Assembly (NCBI GenBank): GCA_029939965.1
Contig: JAOZRY010000169.1
Location: 1-6,653 of the forward strand
Length of the DNA stretch: 6,653 nt
From: Bacteroidales bacterium
GTDB taxonomy: Bacteria > Bacteroidota > Bacteroidia > Bacteroidales > 4484-276
Direction: 5' to 3'
Shown here: piece by piece, positions 1 to 6,345 of the stretch
Position numbering within the stretch: the stretch's first letter is position 1
Layout: every line of letters begins with the position of its first letter
Made by a program: the position numbers and the translations under genes
The notes under the pieces: generated by a model
Databases searched by the model: none
Seen by the model: the letters and a program-made list of their open reading frames with translations, nothing else
Told to the model about the DNA's origin: nothing

Positions 1-1
1 C

Positions 2-583
2 AACGAAATTCAATTATTAATTAAAGAAGAAATAAATAAACCACAAGCAAGGATTGAAGATAAAATAAAAGAGCATATTTATACTTGGCAAAAACATGAT
101 AAACGCATAGGTGTTTGGGGTATTAACTTAAATCTTGAAGCAAAATCTGATTGCTTTGAAGGTTTTTATGATCTTAAATTTCAACATAGTGATTGGGATA
201 AATATTTTGTTCTTGAAGCAAAAAATCTTGGAAAAACAAAAACCACAGAAAGCTCTACATTGATAAACGAGTATGTATATGTAAACACAAAAGATAAAGA
301 AGATGGGGGAATACATCGTTTTATGATTAAGAAATATGCTTGTGAAATTAATTTTGGAGGAATGCTTGGATTTGTTGTTGGAGATATAAATGGAGATATA
401 ATTAAAGATTTAACAACTAAAATACAGTCAGTTTATAGTGAAAATGTAAATGGGAACTTAATTGATGAAAAGATTAAACTAAGTTCAATAGCTGAGAATA
501 AAAATACATTTACAACCTTTCATTCTCGAAATGGAGAAAAATTTAGTTTGTATCATATATTGATGGACTTTACCAAAGAATGA
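2..583 (+). CDS. Partial (5'-truncated) PD-(D/E)XK nuclease-like protein
   Basis: The frame is open from base 2 to the TGA ending at 583, giving 193 residues with the N-terminus beyond the window. A TTG at 260 could be taken as a start, but the frame and the conserved-looking sequence continue upstream, so it is probably internal. Residues 53-74 (counted from base 2) contain EGFYDLKF (Asp57) followed 14 residues later by YFVLEAKNL (Glu72, Lys74). This matches the D...(D/E)xK metal-binding core of restriction-type nucleases, with the ExK at the end of a hydrophobic strand. Next come GGIHRFMIKKYA (102-113), a glycine-rich GGMLGFVVGDI (119-129) and a C-terminal FHSRNGEKFSLYHILMDF. From memory this layout is seen in uncharacterised restriction-endonuclease-like proteins of accessory regions. 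That family link is not verified, and cleavage of DNA is inference. The gene is followed at 595 by an attC-like repeat, which fits a mobile or cassette-borne accessory gene. Confidence 0.6.
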   Translation, partial: NEIQLLIKEEINKPQARIEDKIKEHIYTWQKHDKRIGVWGINLNLEAKSDCFEGFYDLKFQHSDWDKYFVLEAKNLGKTKTTESSTLINEYVYVNTKDKEDGGIHRFMIKKYACEINFGGMLGFVVGDINGDIIKDLTTKIQSVYSENVNGNLIDEKIKLSSIAENKNTFTTFHSRNGEKFSLYHILMDFTKE

Positions 584-615
584 ACACCGCCAGTGCCTAA
601 CAAAAGCTATACGTA

Positions 616-898
616 GGGGCTGCTGAAAAACTGGCATATTGCTTATTATCAATTCAATATGATTCACTTTTTAGTTTTTAATGCAAGGCTTTTGAAGTAA
701 TTACAGTATTTTCCGTGTACCGAAATATAAAAAATGTGTTGGGTATTTCTAATAGTTCGTTTAGGTTTTATAACACACACGAGATCAGATACATACAAAA
801 CAGGTGCTAAGTAGTTACTGTATTGATAATCAATTCTTTGCGATTTTGCGGCTTTGCGAGAAACAAAAACTACACGAACTATTGTTTTTCAGCAAGCC
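616..898. mobile_element. MITE-like non-autonomous insertion (about 283 bp)
   Basis: The left end is GGGGCTGCTGAAAAAC (616-631) and the right end is GTTTTTCAGCAAGCC (884-898). The reverse complement of the right end shares TGCTGAAAAAC exactly with the left end and differs only in the outermost bases. The element is flanked by ATACGTA at 609-615 and again at 899-905, an apparent 7-bp target duplication. Removing the element plus one copy restores a longer inverted repeat in the host sequence. Because TACGTA is its own reverse complement, the exact boundary is ambiguous by a few bases. No transposase frame is present, so it would need a transposase supplied in trans or be an IS remnant. An internal AATAGTTCGTTTAG (751-764) recurs inverted next to the right terminus (870-883, one mismatch). 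IS family not assigned. Confidence 0.55.
837..860 (+). repeat. Three tandem 8-bp TTTGCGnn units
   Basis: Bases 837-860 read TTTGCGAT, TTTGCGGC, TTTGCGAG: three exact 8-base periods sharing TTTGCG. They lie inside the MITE-like insertion, close to its right end, next to the palindrome ATTGATAATCAAT (822-834). They could be binding-site iterons for a transposase or a simple sequence expansion; nothing in the window decides between these. Confidence 0.5.
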
Positions 899-1018
899 AT
901 ACGTAATGCGGGGTTTATTAGTAAATTTGAACATTAAGCAAATAAAGAAAGTTAGTAGTAAAATGAAAGTGTGGAGTTTCAAACTCTCGCACTACGCATA
1001 GTCCAGTCGTTTATCTAA

Positions 1019-1034
1019 ACCGCTTTTCAGCGGT
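1019..1034 (+). terminator. Small hairpin with T-rich tail, possible terminator
   Basis: ACCGCT (1019-1024) pairs perfectly with AGCGGT (1029-1034) over a 4-base loop, and the plus strand continues AGTTTTGTTTT. This is the form of a short intrinsic terminator for plus-strand transcription leaving the nuclease-like gene and its repeat element. The stem is only 6 bp and an AG lies between stem and T-run, so termination would be weak. On the minus strand no T-run follows, so it is a poor terminator for the T9SS cargo gene. Confidence 0.35.
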
Positions 1035-1206
1035 AGTTTTGTTTTCGTATATTACCTGAATTATAAACTTTTAAAATATTGTCTTGTATATGTTTTAAAA
1101 ACGACAATGGAATGAAATTGAGATTTCCAGACTCAGGAGAGAGGTAAAACTTTCTGTGGTTTTTCTGCCGCTGAGATTAACAAACTGCTGTACGAAGGGC
1201 TTCTTT
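1035..1206. other. Gene-free spacer downstream of the T9SS cargo gene
   Basis: No convincing gene is seen. There is a loose inverted repeat ATTGTC/GACAAT (1078-1083/1103-1108) enclosing the palindromic GTTTTAAAAAC. A short stop-to-stop frame (1122-1220) reads DFQTQERGKTFCGFSAAEIN... but has no start codon and no recognised family. No clear intrinsic terminator for the minus-strand gene ending at 1207 is visible. Confidence 0.4.
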
Positions 1207-2097
1207 CTACCTTCTTATAAAAATCTTTTCTGTTTTGATATTGATGCCATTTTGACGAATACTGGCGAAATAAATCCCATCGATCATATACTCGGGCAAT
1301 GAAATGGTAAGTTGATTTTCAAAAGTCTGCTCCAAAATTGTCCGGCCGGTAACATCAGTTAAAAGTAGTTCGGCTTGCATGCTATTGGTGGGCATTTCAA
1401 CACAAAGGTAATTACTTGCCGGATTTGGGTAAATCGAAATGTTTGTATCGTCCACACCATCTAAAATTCCCACCGGGCCATAATTCAAGGTAAGGTCGTC
1501 AACTTTTAACACACTACCCAGATGGTACGAGTCGAGCGATGAAAACATCATGATGTACATGGTGTCGGCTTCCTGAACGGGATCGAAATACTGGATTGGT
1601 GCTTCAAATTCTGTGTAGCTATTTACGGTGCTTCCGGTATAAAAAAGCCCGCCACCAATTGAGTCCAAATTCATCTGTTCTTCATCCCACCTAAACATAC
1701 CAATAACAATTGCCATTGTATCGCCACCTGCCGGATTGTATTTAAAAAACCCTTTTAAACTCGAAGGCCTTCCTTCTACAGGAACACCCACTGTAAAATC
1801 ATATTCAAGGGTAACAGGATCAAACTCAACATTTCCTGTAAAAGCTATACCAGGAATGTCGCCGATTAAACTTTGGTTGATGGTTTCTACCTTTGCCGCA
1901 TAATTTCCGGAATGGGCATCATCGGTTCGCATAAAAGTATGGAAGTTAATTATACCTCCATCATAGTTAAGGCCATCCCAATTAAGAATGTGATACTCGT
2001 CAGTCCAGTCCTCAAACTCTCCGTTAGGAACTGTGGTTTGTGCAAATGCCAGATTTAAGGCTAAAAATCCGAATAAAAGTGTTGTGATTTTTTTCAT
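1207..2097 (-). CDS. Secreted T9SS cargo with PCMD-like domain
   Basis: This 296-residue protein is predicted to be exported and displayed or released by the type IX secretion system. Residues 1-19 are a signal peptide (Lys-Lys, hydrophobic core, AFA before Gln20). Residues about 24-206 begin VPNGEFEDW and continue NWDGLNY and AHSGNYAAKVET (61-72), ending in KVDDLTLNYG. This resembles the PCMD (putative carbohydrate metabolism) / carbohydrate-binding jelly-roll families of Bacteroidota surface proteins. Residues about 218-296 form a type A sorting domain: ISIYPNPASN (221-229), TDVTGR, and a terminal DGIYFASIRQNG...KTEKIFIRR. No enzyme catalytic motif is visible, so a binding or structural surface role is more likely than catalysis. 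The gene is divergent from the ECF sigma gene across 136 bases containing paired GTAACC boxes, so it is a candidate target of that sigma factor. The sorting domain is secure; the PCMD assignment is moderate. Confidence 0.85.
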   Translation of the reverse strand: MKKITTLLFGFLALNLAFAQTTVPNGEFEDWTDEYHILNWDGLNYDGGIINFHTFMRTDDAHSGNYAAKVETINQSLIGDIPGIAFTGNVEFDPVTLEYDFTVGVPVEGRPSSLKGFFKYNPAGGDTMAIVIGMFRWDEEQMNLDSIGGGLFYTGSTVNSYTEFEAPIQYFDPVQEADTMYIMMFSSLDSYHLGSVLKVDDLTLNYGPVGILDGVDDTNISIYPNPASNYLCVEMPTNSMQAELLLTDVTGRTILEQTFENQLTISLPEYMIDGIYFASIRQNGINIKTEKIFIRR

Positions 2098-2162
2098 GTT
2101 TTCTGAGTTTTAAATAATATGATGAATGATTCAAATCCATTTTTCAAGAATTAGTATTGGAG

Positions 2163-2196
2163 ATTGAAAAAAAGTAACCCAAAAAAATTACTTTTG
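2163..2196 (+). promoter_or_regulatory. Bacteroidota-type promoter for the sigma / anti-sigma operon
   Basis: TACTTTTG at 2189-2196 matches the TAnnTTTG -7 box used by the primary sigma factor of Bacteroidota. ATTG at 2163-2166, 22 bases upstream, is an imperfect -33 TTTG box. Transcription would begin near 2203, about 30 bases before the ATG at 2234. The box lies inside an inverted repeat (2170-2207). There is no Shine-Dalgarno near the start; GGAG at 2213-2216 is too distant. Confidence 0.5.
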
Positions 2197-2207
2197 AAAA
2201 AGGTTAC
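2170..2207. promoter_or_regulatory. Divergent-region inverted repeat with paired GTAACC boxes
   Basis: GTAACC at 2174-2179 faces the sigma gene, and its exact inverse GGTTAC at 2202-2207 gives GTAACC facing the T9SS cargo gene. A second, overlapping perfect inverted repeat pairs AAAAGTAA (2170-2177) with TTACTTTT (2188-2195). The two pairings exclude each other. AAC-containing -35 boxes are typical of ECF sigma promoters, so the boxes may be ECF sites for autoregulation and for control of the divergent gene. They could alternatively be a repressor operator. Read on the minus strand, either hairpin is followed by seven T's (2173-2167), so a weak leader attenuator for the cargo gene is a third reading. 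Confidence 0.4.
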
Positions 2208-2233
2208 AATTTGGAGCTTTCAGATACATAATT

Positions 2234-2839
2234 ATGAAACTACTTTTTTCGGATCAAAAAATAATAGAAGCAATCAGAAGTGCGAATGATTTTGAAATGG
2301 ACAGAGCCTTCAGATATTTATATAAGGCATATTACTCTATGGCTTTGCAGTATGTAAAAAGCAATAGTGGAGGCGAAAATGATGCAGAAGATGTTTTTCA
2401 GGAAGTGCTGGTGGGGTTTTATCAAAACATCAGGAAAGGTGTTTTTAGAGGCGAATCGGCAATAAAGACATATCTGTATTCGATGATTCGAAATCAGTGG
2501 TTGGCAAGGCTGAAAAAGAACAAACGAATTGTAACGATGGAAGAACCCGAAAAAACAAGCGCAGGAATGCAGGTAGCACGGAGCGAAAATCCAACAGAGG
2601 AGCTACAAAAGATTGTTGATGATTTGTTGGGTCAGGTGAGCGAGAGATGCAGGGAGATTTTAAAACTTTACTATTTCGATAATATGTCGATGAATGAGAT
2701 TGCTAACCGTGCAAATTTCGACAATGAAAATTCGGCCAAAACACAAAAGTACAAATGTATGCAGCGGCTTATAAAACTTATGGCTGGCAAACCTGAGAAG
2801 AAAAAAGCCATTTATGAACTGCTGGCTGCCAATGAATAA
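2234..2839 (+). CDS. ECF-type RNA polymerase sigma factor (sigma-70 family)
   Basis: This 201-residue protein should direct RNA polymerase core to a specific promoter set. Sigma region 2 spans about residues 25-97: core-binding DAEDVFQEVLVGFYQNI (50-66), then FRGESAIKTYLYSMIRNQWLARLKKNKR, the -10 recognition and melting segment. A variable linker (about 98-120) leads to sigma region 4 at about 124-185, with SERCREILKLYYFDNMSMNEIANR (136-159) and the helix-turn-helix continuing through NSAKTQKYKCMQRL. There is no region 1 or 3, and the length is usual for ECF factors. The ATG at 2234 is the first start after the promoter. The next gene starts 35 bases after the stop and encodes a membrane anti-sigma-like protein, so the two are probably co-transcribed, with this factor held inactive by its neighbour. 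It may regulate its own operon through the GTAACC boxes upstream. Confidence 0.92.
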   Translation: MKLLFSDQKIIEAIRSANDFEMDRAFRYLYKAYYSMALQYVKSNSGGENDAEDVFQEVLVGFYQNIRKGVFRGESAIKTYLYSMIRNQWLARLKKNKRIVTMEEPEKTSAGMQVARSENPTEELQKIVDDLLGQVSERCREILKLYYFDNMSMNEIANRANFDNENSAKTQKYKCMQRLIKLMAGKPEKKKAIYELLAANE

Positions 2840-2874
2840 TTGAACTTGTTTGGAACGATTTAAAAGTTACGAAA

Positions 2875-3618
2875 ATGAAAAACGATAACAATTTTGAACT
2901 TATTGAAGCATACCTCGAAGGCAAGCTAACCGGCGAGGAACTTAAAGCATTTGAAAAGCGTACAGAATCGGATTCTGATTTTGCAAGCCTTGTACAAGAC
3001 TATTCCATTGCCATAAAAAGCATTGAGGAGTTCGGGAAACAGAAACTGAAAAACCGTTTAAGAAAAATCCATTTTGAAGAAATTACAAATAAAACCAGGT
3101 TTGGACGGAGAGAGTTATTGAAACTTGCGGCAGTATTTATCGGATTGTTAATTGTGAGTGGCCCATTTTTGTACAATTACTTATCAGGTGGCTCAAATTA
3201 CCAAAATCTTTATGCAGACAATTTCGCTCTCTATCCCGACATTTTGAGCCAACGAAGCGAAAATGGAAATTTAATGCTGGACGAAGCCATGAGTTATTAC
3301 AAAAACAGGGATTTTGAAAATGCTTCTGTTCTATTTCAAAAATTGGATTCGCAGAATCTGAGTATGGGCAGTGCCATAAAATTGTATTCTGGCATTAGTT
3401 ATCTTGGTGCTGAAAAAACAGATGAAGCTGAAATAATTTTTAGGAACATTATCAACGAAAAGGAAAATCCATTTGCCGGACAGGCCAACTGGTATCTTGC
3501 GCTATTAACGATTAAAAGAGAAAATCCTGAATATGCAAAAATTCTATTGGCTGAGATTATCCAAAATAAATCATACAATCATGCTAAGGCAACAAAATTG
3601 CTGGACGAAATAGACTAA
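2875..3618 (+). CDS. Membrane anti-sigma-like protein with periplasmic TPR domain
   Basis: This 247-residue protein is the likely regulator of the upstream ECF sigma factor. Residues 7-50 (ELIEAYLEGKLTGEELKAFEKRTESDSDFASLVQDY) match the N-terminal helical segment of Bacteroidota anti-sigma proteins, which lacks zinc-binding His/Cys residues. Basic residues at 58-80 precede one membrane helix at about 82-101 (LLKLAAVFIGLLIVSGPFLY), placing the N-terminus in the cytoplasm and the rest in the periplasm. A YADNFALYPDILSQRS segment (113-128) follows the membrane. Residues about 134-236 form roughly three TPR helix pairs (LDEAMSYYKNRDFENASVLFQKL; GISYLGAEKTDEAEIIFRNII; YLALLTIKRENPEYAKILLAEII), likely a protein-binding surface. 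It is the second gene of the sigma operon. Its stop abuts the stop of the convergent TPR-CHAT gene, so no separate terminator fits between them. Sequestration of the sigma factor is inferred from layout and family. Confidence 0.8.
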   Translation: MKNDNNFELIEAYLEGKLTGEELKAFEKRTESDSDFASLVQDYSIAIKSIEEFGKQKLKNRLRKIHFEEITNKTRFGRRELLKLAAVFIGLLIVSGPFLYNYLSGGSNYQNLYADNFALYPDILSQRSENGNLMLDEAMSYYKNRDFENASVLFQKLDSQNLSMGSAIKLYSGISYLGAEKTDEAEIIFRNIINEKENPFAGQANWYLALLTIKRENPEYAKILLAEIIQNKSYNHAKATKLLDEID

Positions 3619-6306
3619 TTAATTTTTCTTCACCTTTCGTTTTACAACGATAAACAACACAAAGAGTGTTAAAATCATCCCGGTAAAGAACAGAGTATAT
3701 TGATTGATTAAATTATTTCCAAACTCCATTTTTGAAGTATTTCCTAAATGCACAAAACCTCCCCAAAACCATGGGTTTGCAGTAATATCATCGCTTGATT
3801 TAAGATAATCAACTTTGGCAAGCTGCAGGGCAACCTCCTTATTTTGGCCTTCGTTTAAATAATGATAAAACTTCGTCATTATTGTAGCAGTAGATTCATC
3901 ATTTACATTCCATAAACTAATAACAAGCGAAGGTACTCCGGCATACATAAACCCACGCGCCAAAGTCATCATGCCCTCGCCAAGCTGCAGTTTTCCGTAC
4001 CCCGTATTGCAGGCACTCAACACAGCCATTTCGGCATTCATCTGCATATTGAACAACTCCCAGGTATAAAGATTTCCATCTTCGTTTAAAGCCTGGTCGG
4101 GCTCAAATACAAGTCTGGAAAACATGGGTTTGGTATTGTTAATAATTCCATGAGTGGCAACATGCAAAATCTTTTGATGACCTTCAAGAGTTTTAAATTG
4201 CGATTCGGTGGCTAAAGAATCGTAATATGCCTTTCCCGAAATAATTTGGAGTATGTTACCAACTTCTGCTTTTACACCCGGCAACTCCGAAAGCTCTTCG
4301 CCTCTTTTAGCAATTTCGTTATAACCTTCTGAACTATAATTATATTCATTTTTTTTAAAACTAAGTGCGAAGGCCACCAAGTCCTCCTCCCCTATATCCG
4401 ATGATGCTTTTCGGGCATTTATAAACATGGATGAAGAATAGCTATATGTAATTGGGTATTTTTTTATTAGATACGGAAGATCGGTATATCCAACATTATT
4501 AGTATCGGGAGCCTGGTTTAATAGCACACCAAAAGGAATATAAAACAATGGTCCGTCAGGAACAATTATCAATTTTTGTTTATCAAAAAATTGCTCGAAA
4601 GGATAAACCAGATATTCGTACAATCGGAAAGCCGCATGAGAATATTCGTTGTTCGTGCTACCAATATTGCCGGCCGAACCGGAGGTAAGAAACGATTTTA
4701 ATATATTGAGATGCTCATAAAAATCGGGTAATAATGCAGTTTGCATTATTCCATTTCTCTCAGTAGTATTAATAAATGTGTATAAAATAGTGTCGTTGAT
4801 ATGGTATTGCAAAAAAAGTTCATCGGGAGCTAAAAGCTCCTGAACATCATCGAGAGTGGGATTACTGTGCATATATTTTAAACGTAAATATTCAGGGTAT
4901 TTCTCTTCAAGTATCTGTGTAAAATTTTCGAGTTGCCTTTTCATTTCAAAAATCAACCGGTTTGCGGAGTCTGTTTTCTCTTCATCATTTTCAGGAAGCT
5001 CAAAAATATATTTTTGCAATCCGGCTATCTCTTTCTTCAACCCAATTTCATTTTTCAGTAACGAATCAGGAATATCCAAATCTACCTTTGCTTCATTTTC
5101 CAAAATTAAATCCAGCAAAATTCTGGCTTTCCCACGCTCTTCGAGTTCAAATGCTTTCGACTTATATTTTTCATCACCTGTGGCATTAAGTAACATTATG
5201 GCAATTGTTACAGCATCCGAATATATATCGCGATTGCTTTGCATAAGATGCATTTTGCTTCTCTCATTATCATACCCAATTCTAATTTTATCAATAAAAT
5301 CAATTATTAAAATATGAAGATCGAAGCTAACCTGAAGGCTTTTAATATTTTCAGGATTTCGATTAAAAATATCCTTAAAATTATCCGCCTTGTTTTTTAA
5401 TAAAATTATTGCATTAAAATCAATTTCATGCAACCCGTAAACAGGGTTTGCGTATATGCTTGTATCATCAAAACCCACTATTTGCAATACAAGTGCTTTT
5501 TGAAGATACCGGATGGCCTCATAATATTCACCGTGTTGTGCCACAAATTTGCTCATACTGTTCAGCGTTTTAGAAGCACCATATACATCGTCAATCATTT
5601 CGCGACACATAAGAGCCTCTTCAAAACAGGCCATAGCTTTTTCATCATCCCCGTTTATAGCAGCTAATTCGCCCAGGTTATTCAGCGAACTTGCTATAAG
5701 TTCCTTATCATTAAGTTCTCTTTTAATAGCCAGAGATTTTTCTAAAAAAACAATAGCACTATCATAGCCCTCCCTTATTTTATAGGTAACCCCAATATTA
5801 TTAAAAGTTTGTGCCACCCCAACACTGTCATCATTTTCAATTCTTAATTGTAATGCCTGATTATAATAATCTAACCCTTTTTTAAAATCGCCAAGCCTTA
5901 CATATACAGTTCCAATATTATTGGCGGTATTTGAAATCATTTTCGAGTCGCCTATCCTTTTACGAACCAACAAAGACTGAAGGTAATAATCCAGACCCTT
6001 TTCCAAGTCCCCCTGATTAACGATACAAACCCCAATCAAATTTAATGCTATAGCTTCATCCGTTTCGTCGCCGGTAGTTTTTGCAATACTGTATAACTCT
6101 TCAGCATAAGCCAAAGCTATTTTACTCGATTTTCTAACATTTTCGATCGATAGCTTTCGGCAGATGTCGGCTTTTATGGTGTCTGGTAGCTTTTCATACT
6201 CGCTGCTTTTGTGCAATTGAAGCAGACTGTCGATTTCGGTTTGGTTACCAAAAGCAACATAGAAAACAAATATGAGTATTATAATTAAGCCTGATTTAAT
6301 TTTCAT
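3619..6306 (-). CDS. TPR-CHAT protein, predicted periplasmic membrane-anchored caspase-like protease
   Basis: The protein has 895 residues. Residues 1-20 are a signal peptide (KIK, hydrophobic run, AFG before Asn21). TPRs run from about 45 to 280 with an exact 40-residue period, marked by the helix-A motif NLIG/NNIG/NNLG at 89, 129, 169 and 209. A helical linker contains ELEERGKARILLDLI (387-401) and a probable coiled coil (about 415-465). The CHAT domain covers about 490-857: LIIVPDGPLFYIPFGVLL (579-596), catalytic HVATHG with His719, LSACNTG with Cys766, GEGMMTLARGFMYAGVPSLVISLW (777-799) and NPWFWGGFVHLG (844-855). The His/Cys dyad of this caspase-related peptidase family is intact, so proteolytic activity is plausible; the substrate is unknown. 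A membrane helix at about 868-888 followed by KRKVKKN fixes the C-terminus in the cytoplasm and the CHAT and TPR parts in the periplasm. It is convergent with the anti-sigma gene with zero spacing, and may act on or with that protein (inference). Confidence 0.9.
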   Translation of the reverse strand: MKIKSGLIIILIFVFYVAFGNQTEIDSLLQLHKSSEYEKLPDTIKADICRKLSIENVRKSSKIALAYAEELYSIAKTTGDETDEAIALNLIGVCIVNQGDLEKGLDYYLQSLLVRKRIGDSKMISNTANNIGTVYVRLGDFKKGLDYYNQALQLRIENDDSVGVAQTFNNIGVTYKIREGYDSAIVFLEKSLAIKRELNDKELIASSLNNLGELAAINGDDEKAMACFEEALMCREMIDDVYGASKTLNSMSKFVAQHGEYYEAIRYLQKALVLQIVGFDDTSIYANPVYGLHEIDFNAIILLKNKADNFKDIFNRNPENIKSLQVSFDLHILIIDFIDKIRIGYDNERSKMHLMQSNRDIYSDAVTIAIMLLNATGDEKYKSKAFELEERGKARILLDLILENEAKVDLDIPDSLLKNEIGLKKEIAGLQKYIFELPENDEEKTDSANRLIFEMKRQLENFTQILEEKYPEYLRLKYMHSNPTLDDVQELLAPDELFLQYHINDTILYTFINTTERNGIMQTALLPDFYEHLNILKSFLTSGSAGNIGSTNNEYSHAAFRLYEYLVYPFEQFFDKQKLIIVPDGPLFYIPFGVLLNQAPDTNNVGYTDLPYLIKKYPITYSYSSSMFINARKASSDIGEEDLVAFALSFKKNEYNYSSEGYNEIAKRGEELSELPGVKAEVGNILQIISGKAYYDSLATESQFKTLEGHQKILHVATHGIINNTKPMFSRLVFEPDQALNEDGNLYTWELFNMQMNAEMAVLSACNTGYGKLQLGEGMMTLARGFMYAGVPSLVISLWNVNDESTATIMTKFYHYLNEGQNKEVALQLAKVDYLKSSDDITANPWFWGGFVHLGNTSKMEFGNNLINQYTLFFTGMILTLFVLFIVVKRKVKKN

Positions 6307-6345
6307 TCAAAAATATTATGTAATTGTAAAACATTTTTTGCGATG

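Larger units (their letters stand above)
595..1015 (+). repeat. attC-like / intergenic inverted-repeat element, interrupted by an insertion
   Basis: GCCTAAC at 595-601 fits the RYYYAAC box of integron attC sites. GTTTATC at 1009-1015 is a degenerate GTTRRRY box. If 616-905 (insertion plus one copy of ATACGTA) is removed, the left arm (607-615 joined to 906-916) aligns with the reverse complement of 981-1001 at 17 of 21 columns, with one gap. The reconstructed element is 131 bp, within the usual attC range. It starts 12 bases after the stop codon at 583, where a cassette attC would sit. No integron integrase is visible, so it could instead be a Bacteroidota intergenic repeat with similar geometry. 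GAGTTT/AAACTC (974-979/981-986) forms an extra short palindrome near the right arm. Confidence 0.45.

Noticed and set aside
260..262. TTG at 260 as the start of a 107-residue protein
   Set aside because: The frame stays open to the left edge and the upstream codons contain the proposed nuclease core, so the gene is truncated by the window rather than starting here.
610..905. Reading the 610-631/884-905 inverted repeat as 22-bp terminal repeats of the element
   Set aside because: The outer TACGTA is palindromic and is better explained as the duplicated target, since removing one copy restores the host repeat.
804..1001. 65-codon plus-strand frame starting at 804
   Set aside because: It runs across the inferred junction of the insertion (898/905) and through the inverted-repeat arms, has no recognisable protein features, and is best explained as repeat sequence.
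1122..1220. Short frame DFQTQERGKTFCGFSAAEIN... as a gene relic
   Set aside because: It has no start codon, is only about 32 codons, overlaps the end of the T9SS gene on the other strand, and matches no family I can name.
4856..5767. Plus-strand frames of 72-153 codons inside the TPR-CHAT gene
   Set aside because: They lie antisense within a gene with clear domain structure, are rich in Ser/Phe/Ile as expected for shadow frames, and overlap one another.
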